From the NCBI GenBank assembly GCA_963573305.1, contig OY754331.1, positions 67,631,275-67,695,274 of the forward strand: 64,000 nt of DNA. The letters are read 5' to 3'. The position numbers and the translations under genes were made by a program. Shown here piece by piece: positions 26,165-36,720 of this stretch. A model generated the notes under the pieces. The model made no database searches, was not told the DNA's origin, and worked only from the letters and a program-made list of their open reading frames with translations. This DNA is from Pyrrhosoma nymphula (lineage: Eukaryota; Arthropoda; Insecta; Odonata; Coenagrionidae). How positions within the stretch are numbered: the stretch's first letter is position 1; each line of letters opens with the position of its first letter.

Positions 26165-26977
26165 TTGAAAACTGGAAGTTTCAGGCGTTACTTCGTGGAA
26201 CTTATTCATTGTATAAATGAAAAACTTAAACTTTGTGGTTCCACAAAGATAATTTTATTTATTCGACCCGGGTTTCTACGTACTATAACGTCATCTTCAG
26301 GTGAAGACAACAAAATACTAGTGGTTATATACTGCCCTCAGGTAGGGGGGGAGGCAGTAAAGAGAATGTTGGCAGTAAAAGACATTTATAAATCCCAACC
26401 GTGGCAAGAATGTACAGGAAAATGGCATAAGATCCTATATCTTGATGAAATTACACGGAATATTTGCAAAAAGCTGCCTAAAGACAAGTTTAAAGTGGCC
26501 CAATACAACAAGTTGAACCTGAGAAACCTACTTTCTCACACTAAGGACAAAATAGAAAATAAACAGAAAAGTGGAGTTTATAAACTAAGATGTGAATGTG
26601 AAGCTGTGTACGTTGGGCAAACAGGCCGTAAATTTGAGGAAAGAGTGAAAGAACATGAAGCCTGTGTGAGAAACAATAAATCAACGTCACAATTTGCAAA
26701 ACATTTGTTAGAGAACAAACACTCCATTGACTTTGAAATTGAAGTGTTGCATATAGAAAAGAAAGGATACAAATTATATGCATTGGAGCAGTTAGAAATT
26801 TTAAAATGTGTACGCTCCAAGCAGAATATTGTTAACAACTTTTTATACAACTCCCACTCACCCCTCCTAAATCTCCCATTCCCCCCTCCCAAACCTCCTA
26901 TTCATCCTAACGGCCCAGATGGGAAAAAAACCCTCCCCTTCACTCCACCCTCCACCTTGACAGCCAAACATGTATAG
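26165..26977 (+). pseudogene. GIY-YIG endonuclease ORF of a Penelope-like element, RT domain missing
   Basis: The 270-codon frame is open but composite. Residues about 16-63 are translated terminal repeat. Residues about 80-135 (TGKWHKILYLDEITRNICKK onward) are a linker. Residues 136-225 are a GIY-YIG domain. Its GVY (137-139), YVGQTGR (149-155, with the conserved Arg), EH (163-164), the acidic residue in ALEQLE (206-211) and a later Asn match the nuclease core. The cysteines in LRCEC (141-145) fit the form usual in PLEs. A Pro-rich tail (235-270) is probably not original coding. Full PLE proteins have an RT of several hundred residues before this domain, so this frame cannot mobilise itself. 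No frameshift is visible within the nuclease. Confidence 0.8.
26262..26301 (-). ncRNA. Hammerhead-ribozyme-like motif, left arm of PLE
   Basis: On the minus strand CTGAAGA (26294-26300) is followed by T, a weak stem with GACGT and ACGTA arms, GAAA (26273-26276), then CCCGGGTC and an AATAAA-rich tail. This has the order core, stem II, GAAA, short stem III and GUC cleavage triplet known from hammerheads in PLE terminal repeats. An extra base between the core and stem II makes activity uncertain. Confidence 0.4.
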
Positions 26978-27227
26978 CGTATTATGGTTTGTTTTGCTAT
27001 GGTTTATTTTAAATGGTTTGTTTTGCATGACTCCCTCTCGCCACATTCCTTCACCTCAGAAGAGGGATGGAACCCTAATGGGATTCTCTTTCCCCTCCCC
27101 ATTTTCCTCAAGCACGTGACCCTCCCTGACCCAATCCCAAACTCCTCCCCCCTACCTTTCTTCCCTCCAACCCTCCTCCCCCTACCTGTGGGCAGTATGT
27201 ATAACCACGAGTGTTTTGTAGAGTCTT

Positions 27228-27270
27228 CACCTGAAGATGACGTTTTAGTACGTCGAAACCCTGGTTGTGC
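27228..27270 (+). ncRNA. Hammerhead-ribozyme-like motif, right arm of PLE
   Basis: CAC-CTGAAGA (core at 27231-27237) is followed by T, then a perfect 5-bp stem GACGT/ACGTC with a 6-base loop, GAAA (27254-27257) and CCCTGGTT-GTG. The CAC before the core can pair with the GUG after the predicted cleavage position as a short stem I. As in the left arm, one extra base separates the core from stem II. Confidence 0.45.
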
Positions 27271-27586
27271 AAATAAAATTATCATTGTGGAGCTACATAG
27301 TTTAAGTTTTTCATTTATACTTCACTATTGCCTATCTAAAAGGTTACATGCGTTTTCGTGTGCTCGGCGAATTTATACTTTTTCTTATTTTTACTTACTA
27401 AGAACTTGCATCAAATTTTTAATTTACTTATTCAAATTAAAGAAAATCAAATTTAACGAAAAATGTATCCTCATACACGTTTCCTCCCGTTAAGGTTTAA
27501 ATCTTAAAATTTGATATTATTCGACTTGTTGTTGATATATATTTATGTTTTTATATATAATAATTTCTTTACGCACTAAAATTCCT

Positions 27587-28334
27587 ATCCATGTATTGAA
27601 ATAGTTCCATGTCATGAATGGAAATAATAACTGTAATAATATAGGCATGGAAGAATAAATATTATTATATTATGTAATGTCGCTCGATGAAGTGGTTGTA
27701 TGTTCAATTATGCAGTTTTCCCACAGTATATATAATTTTCTCTCTTATGCTATCGTCGACATTGGAATATTTTTGAAACTTCAAATGCAGTGTTAATAAA
27801 GTTTTTGTTGTTCAAAGGACATGACTATGAGACTATCAAGCGACAGTGCTTCATTTTATTATAATTATCAGGGCACAAAGATCATCGTGAAACGAGATTG
27901 AAAAATATGTTATTTTTCGAAAAGTATTTCCACGCCAAGTTTTCCTGTATGCCTTACCTGTATTCCATGTATTGAAATAGTTCCATGTCTTGAATGGAAA
28001 TAATAACTGTAATAATATATGCATGGAAGAATAAATATTTTTATATTATGTAATGTCGCTCGATGAAGTGGTTGTATGTTCAATTATGCAGTTTTCCCAC
28101 AGTATATATAATTTTCTCTCTTATGCTATCGTCGACATTGGAATATTTTTGAAACTTCAAATGCAGTGTTAATAAAGTTTTTGTTGTTCAAAGGACATGA
28201 CTATGAGACTATCCAGCGACAGTGCTTCATTTTATTATAATTATCAGGGCACAAAGATCATCGTGAAACGAGATTGAAAAATATGTTATTTTTCGAAAAG
28301 TATTTCCACGCCAAGTTTTCCTGTATGCCTTACT
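27587..28334. repeat. Tandem duplication, 376-bp period, two copies
   Basis: The sequence from 'ccatgtattgaaatagttcc' to 'cctgtatgccttac' occurs twice with an offset of exactly 376 bases (for example 27591 and 27967, 27945 and 28321). I see only about four or five substitutions. Noncoding and AT-rich. Confidence 0.92.
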
Positions 28335-28680
28335 CACGCTATTAAACTTTCAAATGCATTGTTTTTTTACCGATGCCTTCGTTTTTTTTCCTTTTAAATT
28401 TTGGCTGCGCTTTAGATCCGGTGAACTCTCTTGGTAGCCACATAGCTATAAGAAAGCGAGAGAGAGTTTTACTTGAAGAAACTGTAAACTAAAAATAAAA
28501 TATTCTCTGCAAAATCATTTTTATTTTAGGAGAAGTAGAGCAATTACTAAACATGTGAACTGATACGATTCACCCCATTATCCGGGGTAATTCGTGTCAC
28601 TTCTGGGAGTAAAACGGGTCACATTATTACTATGCTAAATAAAGTGAATGTTACTCGGAGATATTTGGTGGAATTCTCGC

Positions 28681-28870
28681 ATGTTGAAAGAAAGTACATG
28701 TATTAACTTTGTATGTTCCACAATACTTTAGTAAAAAACTGTACAACCGGTTTAACCCAATAAGGCATCATCAGGTGCAATTGTTAATAAACGTCGTACG
28801 CTGTTGTAATACGTTGTCAATAAACTATTGTGGAATTTACAAAGTTAATATTTACTTCCTTTCATTATTT
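28681..28870. repeat. Penelope-like fold-back with hammerhead-like motif on the minus strand
   Basis: Outer arms match in inverse orientation ('gaaagaaagtacatgtattaactttgt...ttccacaata' at the left, its complement at 28822-28868). On the minus strand CTGATGA (complement of 28768-28774) is followed by T, GCCT, a TATT loop, GGGT, then TAAACCGGTTGTAC. The GAAA position reads TAAA. This is a short derivative of the same kind of terminal repeat as at 26211-27320, from a different subfamily. Confidence 0.6.
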
Positions 28871-30991
28871 TGTTTCGATGGATAGATTGCACCAACTAAC
28901 TTTTCAAACCAAATTGTACTGACACAACTCTCATGATACCAGTTTTACAGATTTGGGATCGAATCCAATGACCAGCATTCTCGCGTCTGATATAAATCCA
29001 AGTGTGGCGTCCTCAAGACACGGTAGATCTCTTCCTTGTTTTACTCTCCTTTGCAATGGCACTTTTGCTTCTTAGGAGCTTGCTTGTCTTGAATATTTGC
29101 CTTACCCCTTAGTGTTTTATTTTTAGATTGATCGTGTTATTCAGAGTCGATTATCTTCGAAAACACACACATTAATCACTGTATTCATTCATCTTTCTTT
29201 TTCTTTAAAATGTCACAAATGGCAAAACGCCAGCAACCGAAGTGATTTCCCCAGCGCCTTCTTCAACTGCCATTTCTTCTTATTCTTATGCTTATTGAAG
29301 GGATGATTTTTTTCCTCGACCACAATCATATTTGCAAGTATTATTTCGTATATTTTTTTAAATATTACCAAAATTTCTATGCTCTTAAGTCTCTTCACCA
29401 GTGCCCTCTCAGTACAAGTAGGCAATGGTGGTTTACGCGCTGCTCTAAAGGCACGCCAACTGTATGAATCATTTTGTCAATTCAAGATACCGGCATAGCA
29501 AAAATGTTCACATCTTCTCTAACGATATACATTGCCTCCCTCCATTTTTTTATGGCTTCCAGCATTGTAGTCACCGATTATCCATAAAATGATTTTTCAA
29601 AATGGCATCTTGAGTAAGCAGTATAAATTTTTCTTGATATTTTTAATTAGAAAAATTACAAAACAAAGTCTAAGTAAGAAATATATGGGGTTAAAGGGCT
29701 ATCATAATAACGAATTTGGTGATTTATGGTGTTTAAGCATTAAGAATAAGTATTAGTTACATCGCCTAATCTTCAAACTAGTGGAAGAAAAAAATCGAGA
29801 CCTGCAATTAGAGCGCAAGAATACGCAACTACATTGGAATATACTGACTACGGAATAAGTCCTGATTATCATTTTAAAAATCTCTCTTTGTATCTAAGAG
29901 ACTTAGTATCCCTACGATACAGGTACTTAGAATCCCCACCTCAAATAATATTGGACCGATCTACCCTGGAATCACTGACCCTAACTACCCCAAGTGCCGT
30001 TGATTGATATAAATTATTTACTCTAAATAAACCGACACGAAGAAGGTAATAACTAGGCAGAGAAGAATGAAAAAACCCACGGCTTCATAAGACACGTGAT
30101 GATTCGCCCATCGCTTTAGGAAATCGGACAAAAACGCTTACGTTACTAATATATAAAAATTATAACAGCCGATGTTTTCGTTGGCAGACAATGATATGTC
30201 AATAAACATCGGCGATTAGTCCTAAACTATTGCTGGTTAAGAATATTCAGCCGCAACACTAAATCTCGCAGGATCAATGACAGCACTGACCACGCATTTA
30301 TGGGTATCGTTTTCCTGCCACCTATAGTCAAGTATAGCATACGTTTACCTGATTTACCCCGTGACACAGAATTCCACTGTCCACCCTTACGTTTCAACCT
30401 TCCTTCTCTTACAGTTACATATCATTCATTTTAGATTTAATCTATTGGGGCGAATAGAAACAAGGGGTGCAGGGGGCCGTTGAAGGCAGGGTACTGACCG
30501 AACGGTGACCATAGGTAATGGATGGTCTTTGGCAACCTTCCTTTACGTTTAAAGTAATTTATTTCTCATAATTATTGGTTATAATGATTTAATTTTTATG
30601 TGAGCGCGGACTTCTCTTATACATGACATACATGCCCTGGGATGAACAAAATATCTGTCTATTGGATTTGAAACAAACATTAGATAAGCCGCACTTGCTT
30701 TAAACTTTATTTTTATAATCTTAATGATTTGGTCTATGGTTTTAAAGCTTACAGTTGGGTTGAACCACGGGAGCTCGAAAATTTTGGGAAACACTGGTCC
30801 AGCAGTTAGTTGTGAGTCTCACGCAGCGTACCTCACACATGCGGCGAAAGATTATATGATCACGATTCAAACCCGAACTATTAAACATAATGTAAATGCG
30901 GCGTTGTTGATTTATGCCGCAGTAATGTTGCAATGACTAAAAACTTCGTTCAGATACGTATGAGTGCGGAAGTATACTGTAATGGTTGAAG

Positions 30992-31089
30992 AAAATGTGG
31001 GGATGGGAATGCGAGCTTGGGTAGGTTATCATGAGCCATAAAATGTGGGGATGGGAATGCGAGCTTGGGTAGGTTATCATGAGCCATAA
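30992..31089. repeat. 48-bp direct tandem duplication, two exact copies
   Basis: The unit 'aaaatgtggggatgggaatg...ttatcatgagccat' is repeated once without a mismatch that I can see, with a 48-base offset. Noncoding. Confidence 0.92.
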
Positions 31090-31437
31090 ACTAACGGGCC
31101 CCTGATGATGCACTCGAAAAAAAAAGAAGAGAGATGACTCGCAGTCCGTGTCATTTGTCATTTGTTTTTGCTCCGTGACCACAGCCGGACTACCGTTATA
31201 GTTCGCACTGGGAGGAAATTCGTGCGGATTCCTAGCAGCTTCAATACATCTTTGCCGATGGAAATCATTACGAGGTGAATTTGAAGTTAGTCATGCCGTG
31301 AATGATCATGATTGTGTTTCGAATTTGCTCATGAGCTGATGTAATGACATAAACTTACCTAAACCCTGCAGATTCCTCAATAAGGAGTACCTTTCTACCG
31401 TAATAATACATCATTTTAGGTTGGTTGTTTGTTGTTT

Positions 31438-31658
31438 GTTTGGGGAGCGTGGTGGCCTAGTGGGTAGAGCGCTTAGACTCTGATCGAAGGGTCCCGGGTT
31501 CGAATCCGGGTGAAGCCTTTGGACGGCCCCGAGGTGGCCCAGGGAAAGGAACTGGCCCCCTACCCTGAATGTGTGAAATTCGCTTAGTCCGGGGTGAGCT
31601 CTACCCTCAACTATCCAAACCCTACCCTCAACTATCGGGTTGAATCACTGAGTGAGAG
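31438..31658 (+). mobile_element. tRNA-derived SINE with 11-bp target duplication
   Basis: The head near 31443 reads GGGAGCGTGGTGGCCTAGTG, with an A-box-like part. The B box GGGTTCGAATCC is at 31498-31509. The body contains 'gaggtggcccagggaaagg' and 'accctcaactatc' twice. GTTTGTTGTTT occurs on both sides (31427-31437 and 31659-31669), a convincing target-site duplication. It is not a functional tRNA gene, because tRNA folding stops after the head. Confidence 0.8.
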
Positions 31659-32024
31659 TTTGTTGTTTAAATTATGGGCGTTGAAGGCCGTGCCTAGGAA
31701 CCGAGATGCCTTGTATTGCATGCGACTTAAACTCTGAAATTATTGAAAGCTATTCAGTAATTGTTAGGATTGCTGTCAGGTCGACTTAACTAAGACAAGC
31801 AGTGTGAAAAATCTTGTTAAATTTTAAGAGGAAGTAGAGTATCGACTGCTTTACATTTCCTATGAACCTTGCTGAGTCTCCCTCCAAGTGGTTAAGCAAA
31901 AGAGCTGCGGTTGGAGTTGGAATTTGTCGACATCTGTCGCGAACTTCAATGCTCTACCATTCTGAATAGAACTACCATTAGAATAAATATACATATCTGT
32001 GCTTGACAAAAATATGTACCAAAA

Positions 32025-32085
32025 GATGTCGCCTATGCGATGAAACCGGTCGTATTAAATAAAATTAATTGTGAAAGCTGCAAAG
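32025..32085 (+). repeat. Single-arm PLE terminal-repeat relic
   Basis: GTCGC-CTAT-GCGAT followed by GAAACCGGTCGTATTAAATAAA resembles the second half of the hammerhead-like motif. The CTGANGA core is replaced by AAAAGA. No inverted partner was found nearby. Confidence 0.4.
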
Positions 32086-32837
32086 TTTGTATTGATTCTG
32101 TCAATATTGCTTTTCACAAAGTTACGCCTGAGAATACTGAGTGACTGTGTCAAGTTCATCCATGTTGTTCCTACTGCCGATCGATGACTGATTTCTGTAT
32201 TTTAGCCAAGTTTCATTCCAGGTTTAATTTTTCTATTGGGTTGCCAATGTAGATGGAACTATACCTGTTGCTCACAAAACCATTGAACATATCGACTGAA
32301 TCTATTTTCTCACATACCTTTGACCTCTGCAGTAAGGTCTATCAATAATTATTATTATTTATTTTTGTTACATGCCCCTCCGAGTCCTCGGCAAGCATCA
32401 GGTTTAATTGTCGTCGTAATGGCCGTAGACTCAAGAGGGGTTGAGCAGTTTTCGTAGCCACGTCCGACGCCCATCGGATAGGTCGCGACGCTGCATTCGG
32501 GTTATGCGTACGCAGTTGAAGTAACCCTTAGATAACGACCTTCTGCATGCGTGCTGTGAAGTGATTTCGCGTGTGTTGAGCCGCTAGGAATGTACTTGGT
32601 ACTATTTAGCAGAGAACCCTTTACTCCACCGAGCTCACCTATGATAAGTACTACTAGCTTAAAGAGTACGGAGTACATTCTCCGAAGTTCAAGCATCAAG
32701 ATTTGAATATTTGGTCTGTTTTCCCACCTCTTTCGCGTCCATTTTCGTTTCAGTCGAAGCTGAAAATTCAATCATGAACATATAGAATCAGGAATATAAT
32801 TATTCTTCAGGTCTCCCCGATTTTTAATAATTCGCAT

Positions 32838-33184
32838 ATTATTATTTCCGGGATCCCTCGCGTTTGGCTGATTTTATCTCAAGGTTTCGCCTCTCTTCCA
32901 GGAGGCGTCGTCAGGTGAAGAATGGAGGCAATGAAGAACCCGGAAAACTTAAACCGGGACGACGGTTACACCCTCATGACGACGTGGAAAAGAGTAGTTA
33001 CTTAGGCCAATCAGGGCGCTCAGTTTAAAATCTAAAAAGCAGCCGTTGTCAAATATCCCTTAGCAAACAGCTACTACATGTACCTATAGCGGCCGAAATT
33101 TCTTTACCTGACGACGCCTTCAAGAAAAGAGGTGAAACGTTTTGAAAAAAGCAGACATATGCGGTGGATCCCGGAAATAATAAA
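32838..33184. repeat. Inverted pair of PLE-like repeats with CTGACGA hammerhead-like motifs
   Basis: The left arm 32838-32927 (minus-strand sense) and right arm 33106-33184 (plus-strand sense) share CCTGACGACGCCT, a GAGG stem partner and GAAAC, and end with GGATCCCGGAAATAATAA. The minus-strand motif has a perfect stem II, GCCTC/GAGGC (complement of 32885-32914). The spacer of about 180 bases is unique. The pair lies about 400 bases upstream of the last lft exon. Confidence 0.6.
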
Positions 33185-33582
33185 AAGCTCAACCATAACT
33201 GAACCATGAATTTCAAAAATGTCTCATCTCCGGTTTTTGAAAATTTTCATGGGGCAAAAAAAAACAATTTCAGTCTAACCATATGAAGTAAGAGCGCAGT
33301 TTTATTCTGAAAATTCTGCTAAAAGCTTTATAAAAAGCAGATATGATCTCTTTTCACTGTCTGTCAATACGAATACATAAAAAATAAGAAAAAATGTCCA
33401 TTTTGAAAAATTTACGAGATGAGCCCTTTTTGAAACTCATGATTCATATTGTTAATAATTATTTTTAATAAATGGGCTTAATAAACTATGGATGCGGTTT
33501 AGTGACACCCGTGGATCCATACTTTCGCCAAAAATTAATCTCATCTCGTTAATTAATTAATAATTTTTTCTTCTCTCCCCAG

Positions 33583-33922
33583 ACAAGAGGTGGTGGCCCA
33601 CTACTCCCACCGGCCCCTTGACGACGACATGCGCTCCCAGATGGCGCTCGACTGGATGGCCCGGGAGCAAGAGGCGTCGGGCGGCGGAGCGGGAGGCGGA
33701 AGCGGGGGCAGCGGCGGGGGCAGCGGTGGCTCCGGAGGCGGAGGAATCATCCGGAGGGAACTGGCGCAGGCCGAGAGAGAACTGGAAGCGGCGCGACTTG
33801 CTGGACGAGAGCTACGCTTCCCGAAGGAGAAGAAGGACATACTAATGCTTGCGCATACACAGGTGTCCGGGGGCGGTGGGGGCGGCGGAGGGGGCGGGGA
33901 CGGGGGAGTCCTCATGCCTTGA
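33583..33922 (+). CDS. lft: Terminal coding exon of the LIX1-family (lowfat) gene, with glycine-rich expansions
   Basis: A TTCTCTCCCCAG acceptor (AG at 33581-33582) precedes the exon. Its first base completes the split arginine codon. The frame then reads QEVVAHYSHRPLDDDMRSQM, ALDWMAREQEAS, a Gly/Ser-rich stretch of about 25 residues, RRELAQAERELEAARLAGRE, LRFPKEKKDILMLAHTQV, a second Gly-rich run, and VLMP with TGA at 33920-33922. The two conserved blocks match the C-terminal part of LIX1/LIX1L, where the helical 'RELA..ERELEAARLAG.EL' segment and 'KEKKDILxLA' are family signatures. In vertebrate LIX1L the linker between the blocks is short, so the Gly/Ser stretch is an expansion here. The exon is much more GC-rich than its surroundings and is built of GGC/GGA/GGG codons. 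The visible part of the protein is 169 residues, compared with roughly 280-340 for complete family members. Confidence 0.93.
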
Positions 33923-34330
33923 GGAGGAGGATGAGATGAGGAGGAGGAAGGAGAGAACGGGGGAGTGGGAGGAGGAAGACTTTGAAAGGTTAGCAGAGGA
34001 GGGTGGGGGGGAGGAGGGGAGAAGGGGGATAGTGGGATGGGTATTGAGGGGTTGAGTTTATTTTATTTTTTTCACTCTCCCCGAAAAGCAAGAGAGAGGA
34101 TGAGGAGGAAGTGGGAAGGACTCCACCAAACTCCTTGAAAGTGGGGAGGTCGGAAAATTTTTGGAGGAAGCCGAGATGTGGAAATAAAAGAAGATGGGAG
34201 ATGGGTTTTTAGGAGCAGTCTTCGGACACAAGACGAGAGAGGAGAGTATTAGGAGGTAATACGTCTACGTTCCCCGCGTTCCGTCTCTCTCACTCGCTCT
34301 CCTCCACACGGGTGAAACAAAACAAAAGCT
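33923..34330 (+). other. Probable lft 3' UTR, purine-rich, with candidate polyadenylation signal
   Basis: Directly after the lft stop codon the + strand is almost pure G and A for about 120 bases, apart from short T runs, and it stays GA-rich to about 34250. An AATAAA hexamer at 34183-34188, about 260 bases past the stop, is the nearest canonical poly(A) signal. Use of that signal is inference, since later AATAAA hexamers exist, for example near 35525. Confidence 0.4.
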
Positions 34331-34339
34331 GTGCGCGCG

Positions 34340-36720
34340 CGCCCTCGGTTTCGACGTCCAGTCAAAAATTATCTGCTTCAACACAGAAGCCGCCCAAGCA
34401 TTCGGACGGTCGAGTATTCATTTATCTAGATTTTTCTTAAATATTGCGGTTATGATTCGAATGCGTGTTCGGCGAGCGTGGAAGATGGCCATTGTGAAAC
34501 ATTGTGATTTGGTCGTTTCCTGCGTTCGCACGAAGCTGAAGAGTCATCAATGGACTCAATTTATTTTTTTTAGTGGAGCAACCTTGAAAGTTTCATTCCC
34601 CCTCAAATTTTCAGTGTCTCGCGCATTTCGAACACGCAACCGCGCGCTTTTTTGTTTTTAACCCGTTCGTTCTTTTCGGTTTCTCCTTCAGGCGCCCTCG
34701 TCGTGTTTTAAGTTATCGCCCTCCAAAATCTCTATGCAACGTGGATTAAATCATTTTTACCGCTTGGAGTTCTGCTTGACTATCAAGCGTTCTGGGTGTG
34801 TTCACACGAAGGCGCAACTGAAAAAGGAGCCACAGGGAACGTTTAAAAGGCATAGCGAAACTTGGTGGCACTCACAAGCGGAGGGTTTTGGGCTTATGAG
34901 GATAAATTATGCATTGATGAGCGGGCAAAGATATCGAAGACTCCCGATAGTGACCTCCGGAGGTAACTCCTTTGTTCCAGCTCTCTTATACGCTTTGCAA
35001 TCCCAGGCATCATACGCTTCACGTGCAAGTGTCACCAAGTTTCGCCACTCCTATACGTCCCTTTTCCTTGAGTGATCGTAGACGGAAAAGATAGGAATGT
35101 GTCCCCTCCTGAATTTCTCCCGTCGATCGCTTTTTCCCTTTAGTTTTCAACCCTTCCTGGAAGAGGAGCCAAGCCGTCTCTCTCTTTCCTAGATCCGTCT
35201 CTCTTCCTTGTCTCTCTCCAAACTTCCTTTTGAGGTATTTTCAAAGGACGGACCCCCTCTCTCGTCAGCATTCATTCCTCCTGAACTTCCAACGCCCTTT
35301 AAAAAAAACAAAGGAAGCGAGAGAAGTCAAATGGCGCTTCGTTCTCTCTTTCTCTATCTCTCCAGGGCTCTTAAACTCGGCCAACACCGCCAACCTCCTT
35401 CCATTCACTACCCCTTTCCATACCAACTTGTGTCTGTATGCGTGTGCTTGTGTTTCTCCGTGAATGTGTGCACAAATCTCGTTCCCAAACTTGCCACCCA
35501 TTTATGTGCCCGTAAGATCGCCAAAATAAAACGAAACAAAAAGCAGGGGGAGAAAAACTTTTCCTTTTCAGATAAAGCGGAGGTGAAATTGAGTGATGGG
35601 CATCAGGCCGTTCGAATCCGCTCAGCTAGTTCCAACAGCATTCCATTCTGATAGTCTCCTATGGGTACCCACCGGGTTTGGAGCGTTGAATTCTGTCACT
35701 TTTGTCGTGTCGTGAGCAAATTTTTAGCCTGAAGGACATCAAACGTTACGTCTTGCGATCAATCGTTGGAAATTAATTCTCCAATGATCTCTTCGTTCAC
35801 GGATTTTCCGCAACCCTCACAGTTTAGAAGCATAACAATGTTGTGATCCATCGTCTTAAATTTGTTTCAGCCGGAACCATTTTATGAACTACACGTAAGA
35901 AACTTCTCCTCCAAGTAGCCAGAACGGTAAGCGGATCTTTGATCACGTTTTTCTCATCAAACAGGCGTGTTTTATTTTATTGCTATTTCGGGATGTATCG
36001 GGAGAACCTTGAGACGGCGGGGTTTATGTTAAACGTGACTTCCGAAGTGGTCCGCGTTCTTCTGCTACCAAGTTGCAGTAGGCCCTTAGATCTTTAAAAA
36101 ATAAATAAATAAATTCGTCATTACATATCCAAATTGGTGTTTGAAATATTCTCCGTACTTTAGGTGTTCTATTCAGTAACTCCTCGGTATATTTGAGCCA
36201 GGACAATGACAAAATTGTTGACGTCACAACCATGAAAAATTTAAATACATAATGCCATTTAAAAGCTTAAGATTTGTCGAGGCCATAACGTATCATCCTC
36301 GAAATATATTTGAGGTTCTATATTTTCGGATCCTTCCTGAAATAAGATCCCTGGATGATGAGGTGAGCGTTGGCGCACAATTATACATGCAGGTTATTAT
36401 AATATGGACTTGGCTACTTTAAAAGCATAAAAACATCTGTTCCAATTACTAACAGGATTGTTCCAAGTATCATTTCAGAGGAAAATATAAAGTTTTTATC
36501 AAACGATTCATTTGGTTCGATGCGACTACAGTTTGTGATACGTCAGGCGTCGCTTGTGCAACTGCGGTGTAAATTTTCTCAGCGAGATCGGCAGGTAAAG
36601 GTGGAACAAACACTCGATCTTTGATGAATATTTACAACAAATAATCGGGAAGAGGTCAAATATCAAGGGAGCATAGCATGTTATTTTAAAGTTGTAAAGT
36701 CCATATTGAAACCCTCCACA
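34340..36720. other. No recognisable gene
   Basis: Mixed AT-rich and CT-rich sequence. Open frames of 60-147 codons (for example 34734-35075, 35208-35651) show no family resemblance and overlap simple-sequence tracts. Part may belong to a longer lft 3' UTR. Confidence 0.5.

Larger units (their letters stand above)
26211..27320. mobile_element. Deleted Penelope-like element between inverted terminal arms
   Basis: Arms of about 145 bases, 26211-26353 and 27174-27320, are inverted copies of one another. They run from 'gtataaatgaaaaacttaaac' through the hammerhead-like motif to 'gtggttatatactgcc...aggtaggggg'. Between them lies one frame that contains only the C-terminal endonuclease part of a PLE. 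The reverse transcriptase domain expected before it is missing. PLEs are known to have terminal repeats in direct or inverted orientation and frequent truncation, so this is a rearranged, non-autonomous copy. Confidence 0.8.
9539..33582 (+). other. lft intron of about 24 kb, repeat-filled
   Basis: This GT...AG intron lies between the two recognisable lft exons. I found no coding exon in it with recognisable host homology. It holds the mobile and repetitive features listed separately. Stretches where I see only anonymous AT-rich sequence or low complexity are about 10360-11590, 14800-20690, 22460-25100, 28880-30990 and 31700-32830. Several open frames of 60-140 codons occur there, but they are low-complexity or unlike any protein I know. 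Confidence 0.88.

Noticed and set aside
31443..31515. Functional tRNA gene
   Set aside because: A and B boxes are present, but the cloverleaf is incomplete and the sequence continues into a SINE body with an 11-bp duplication.
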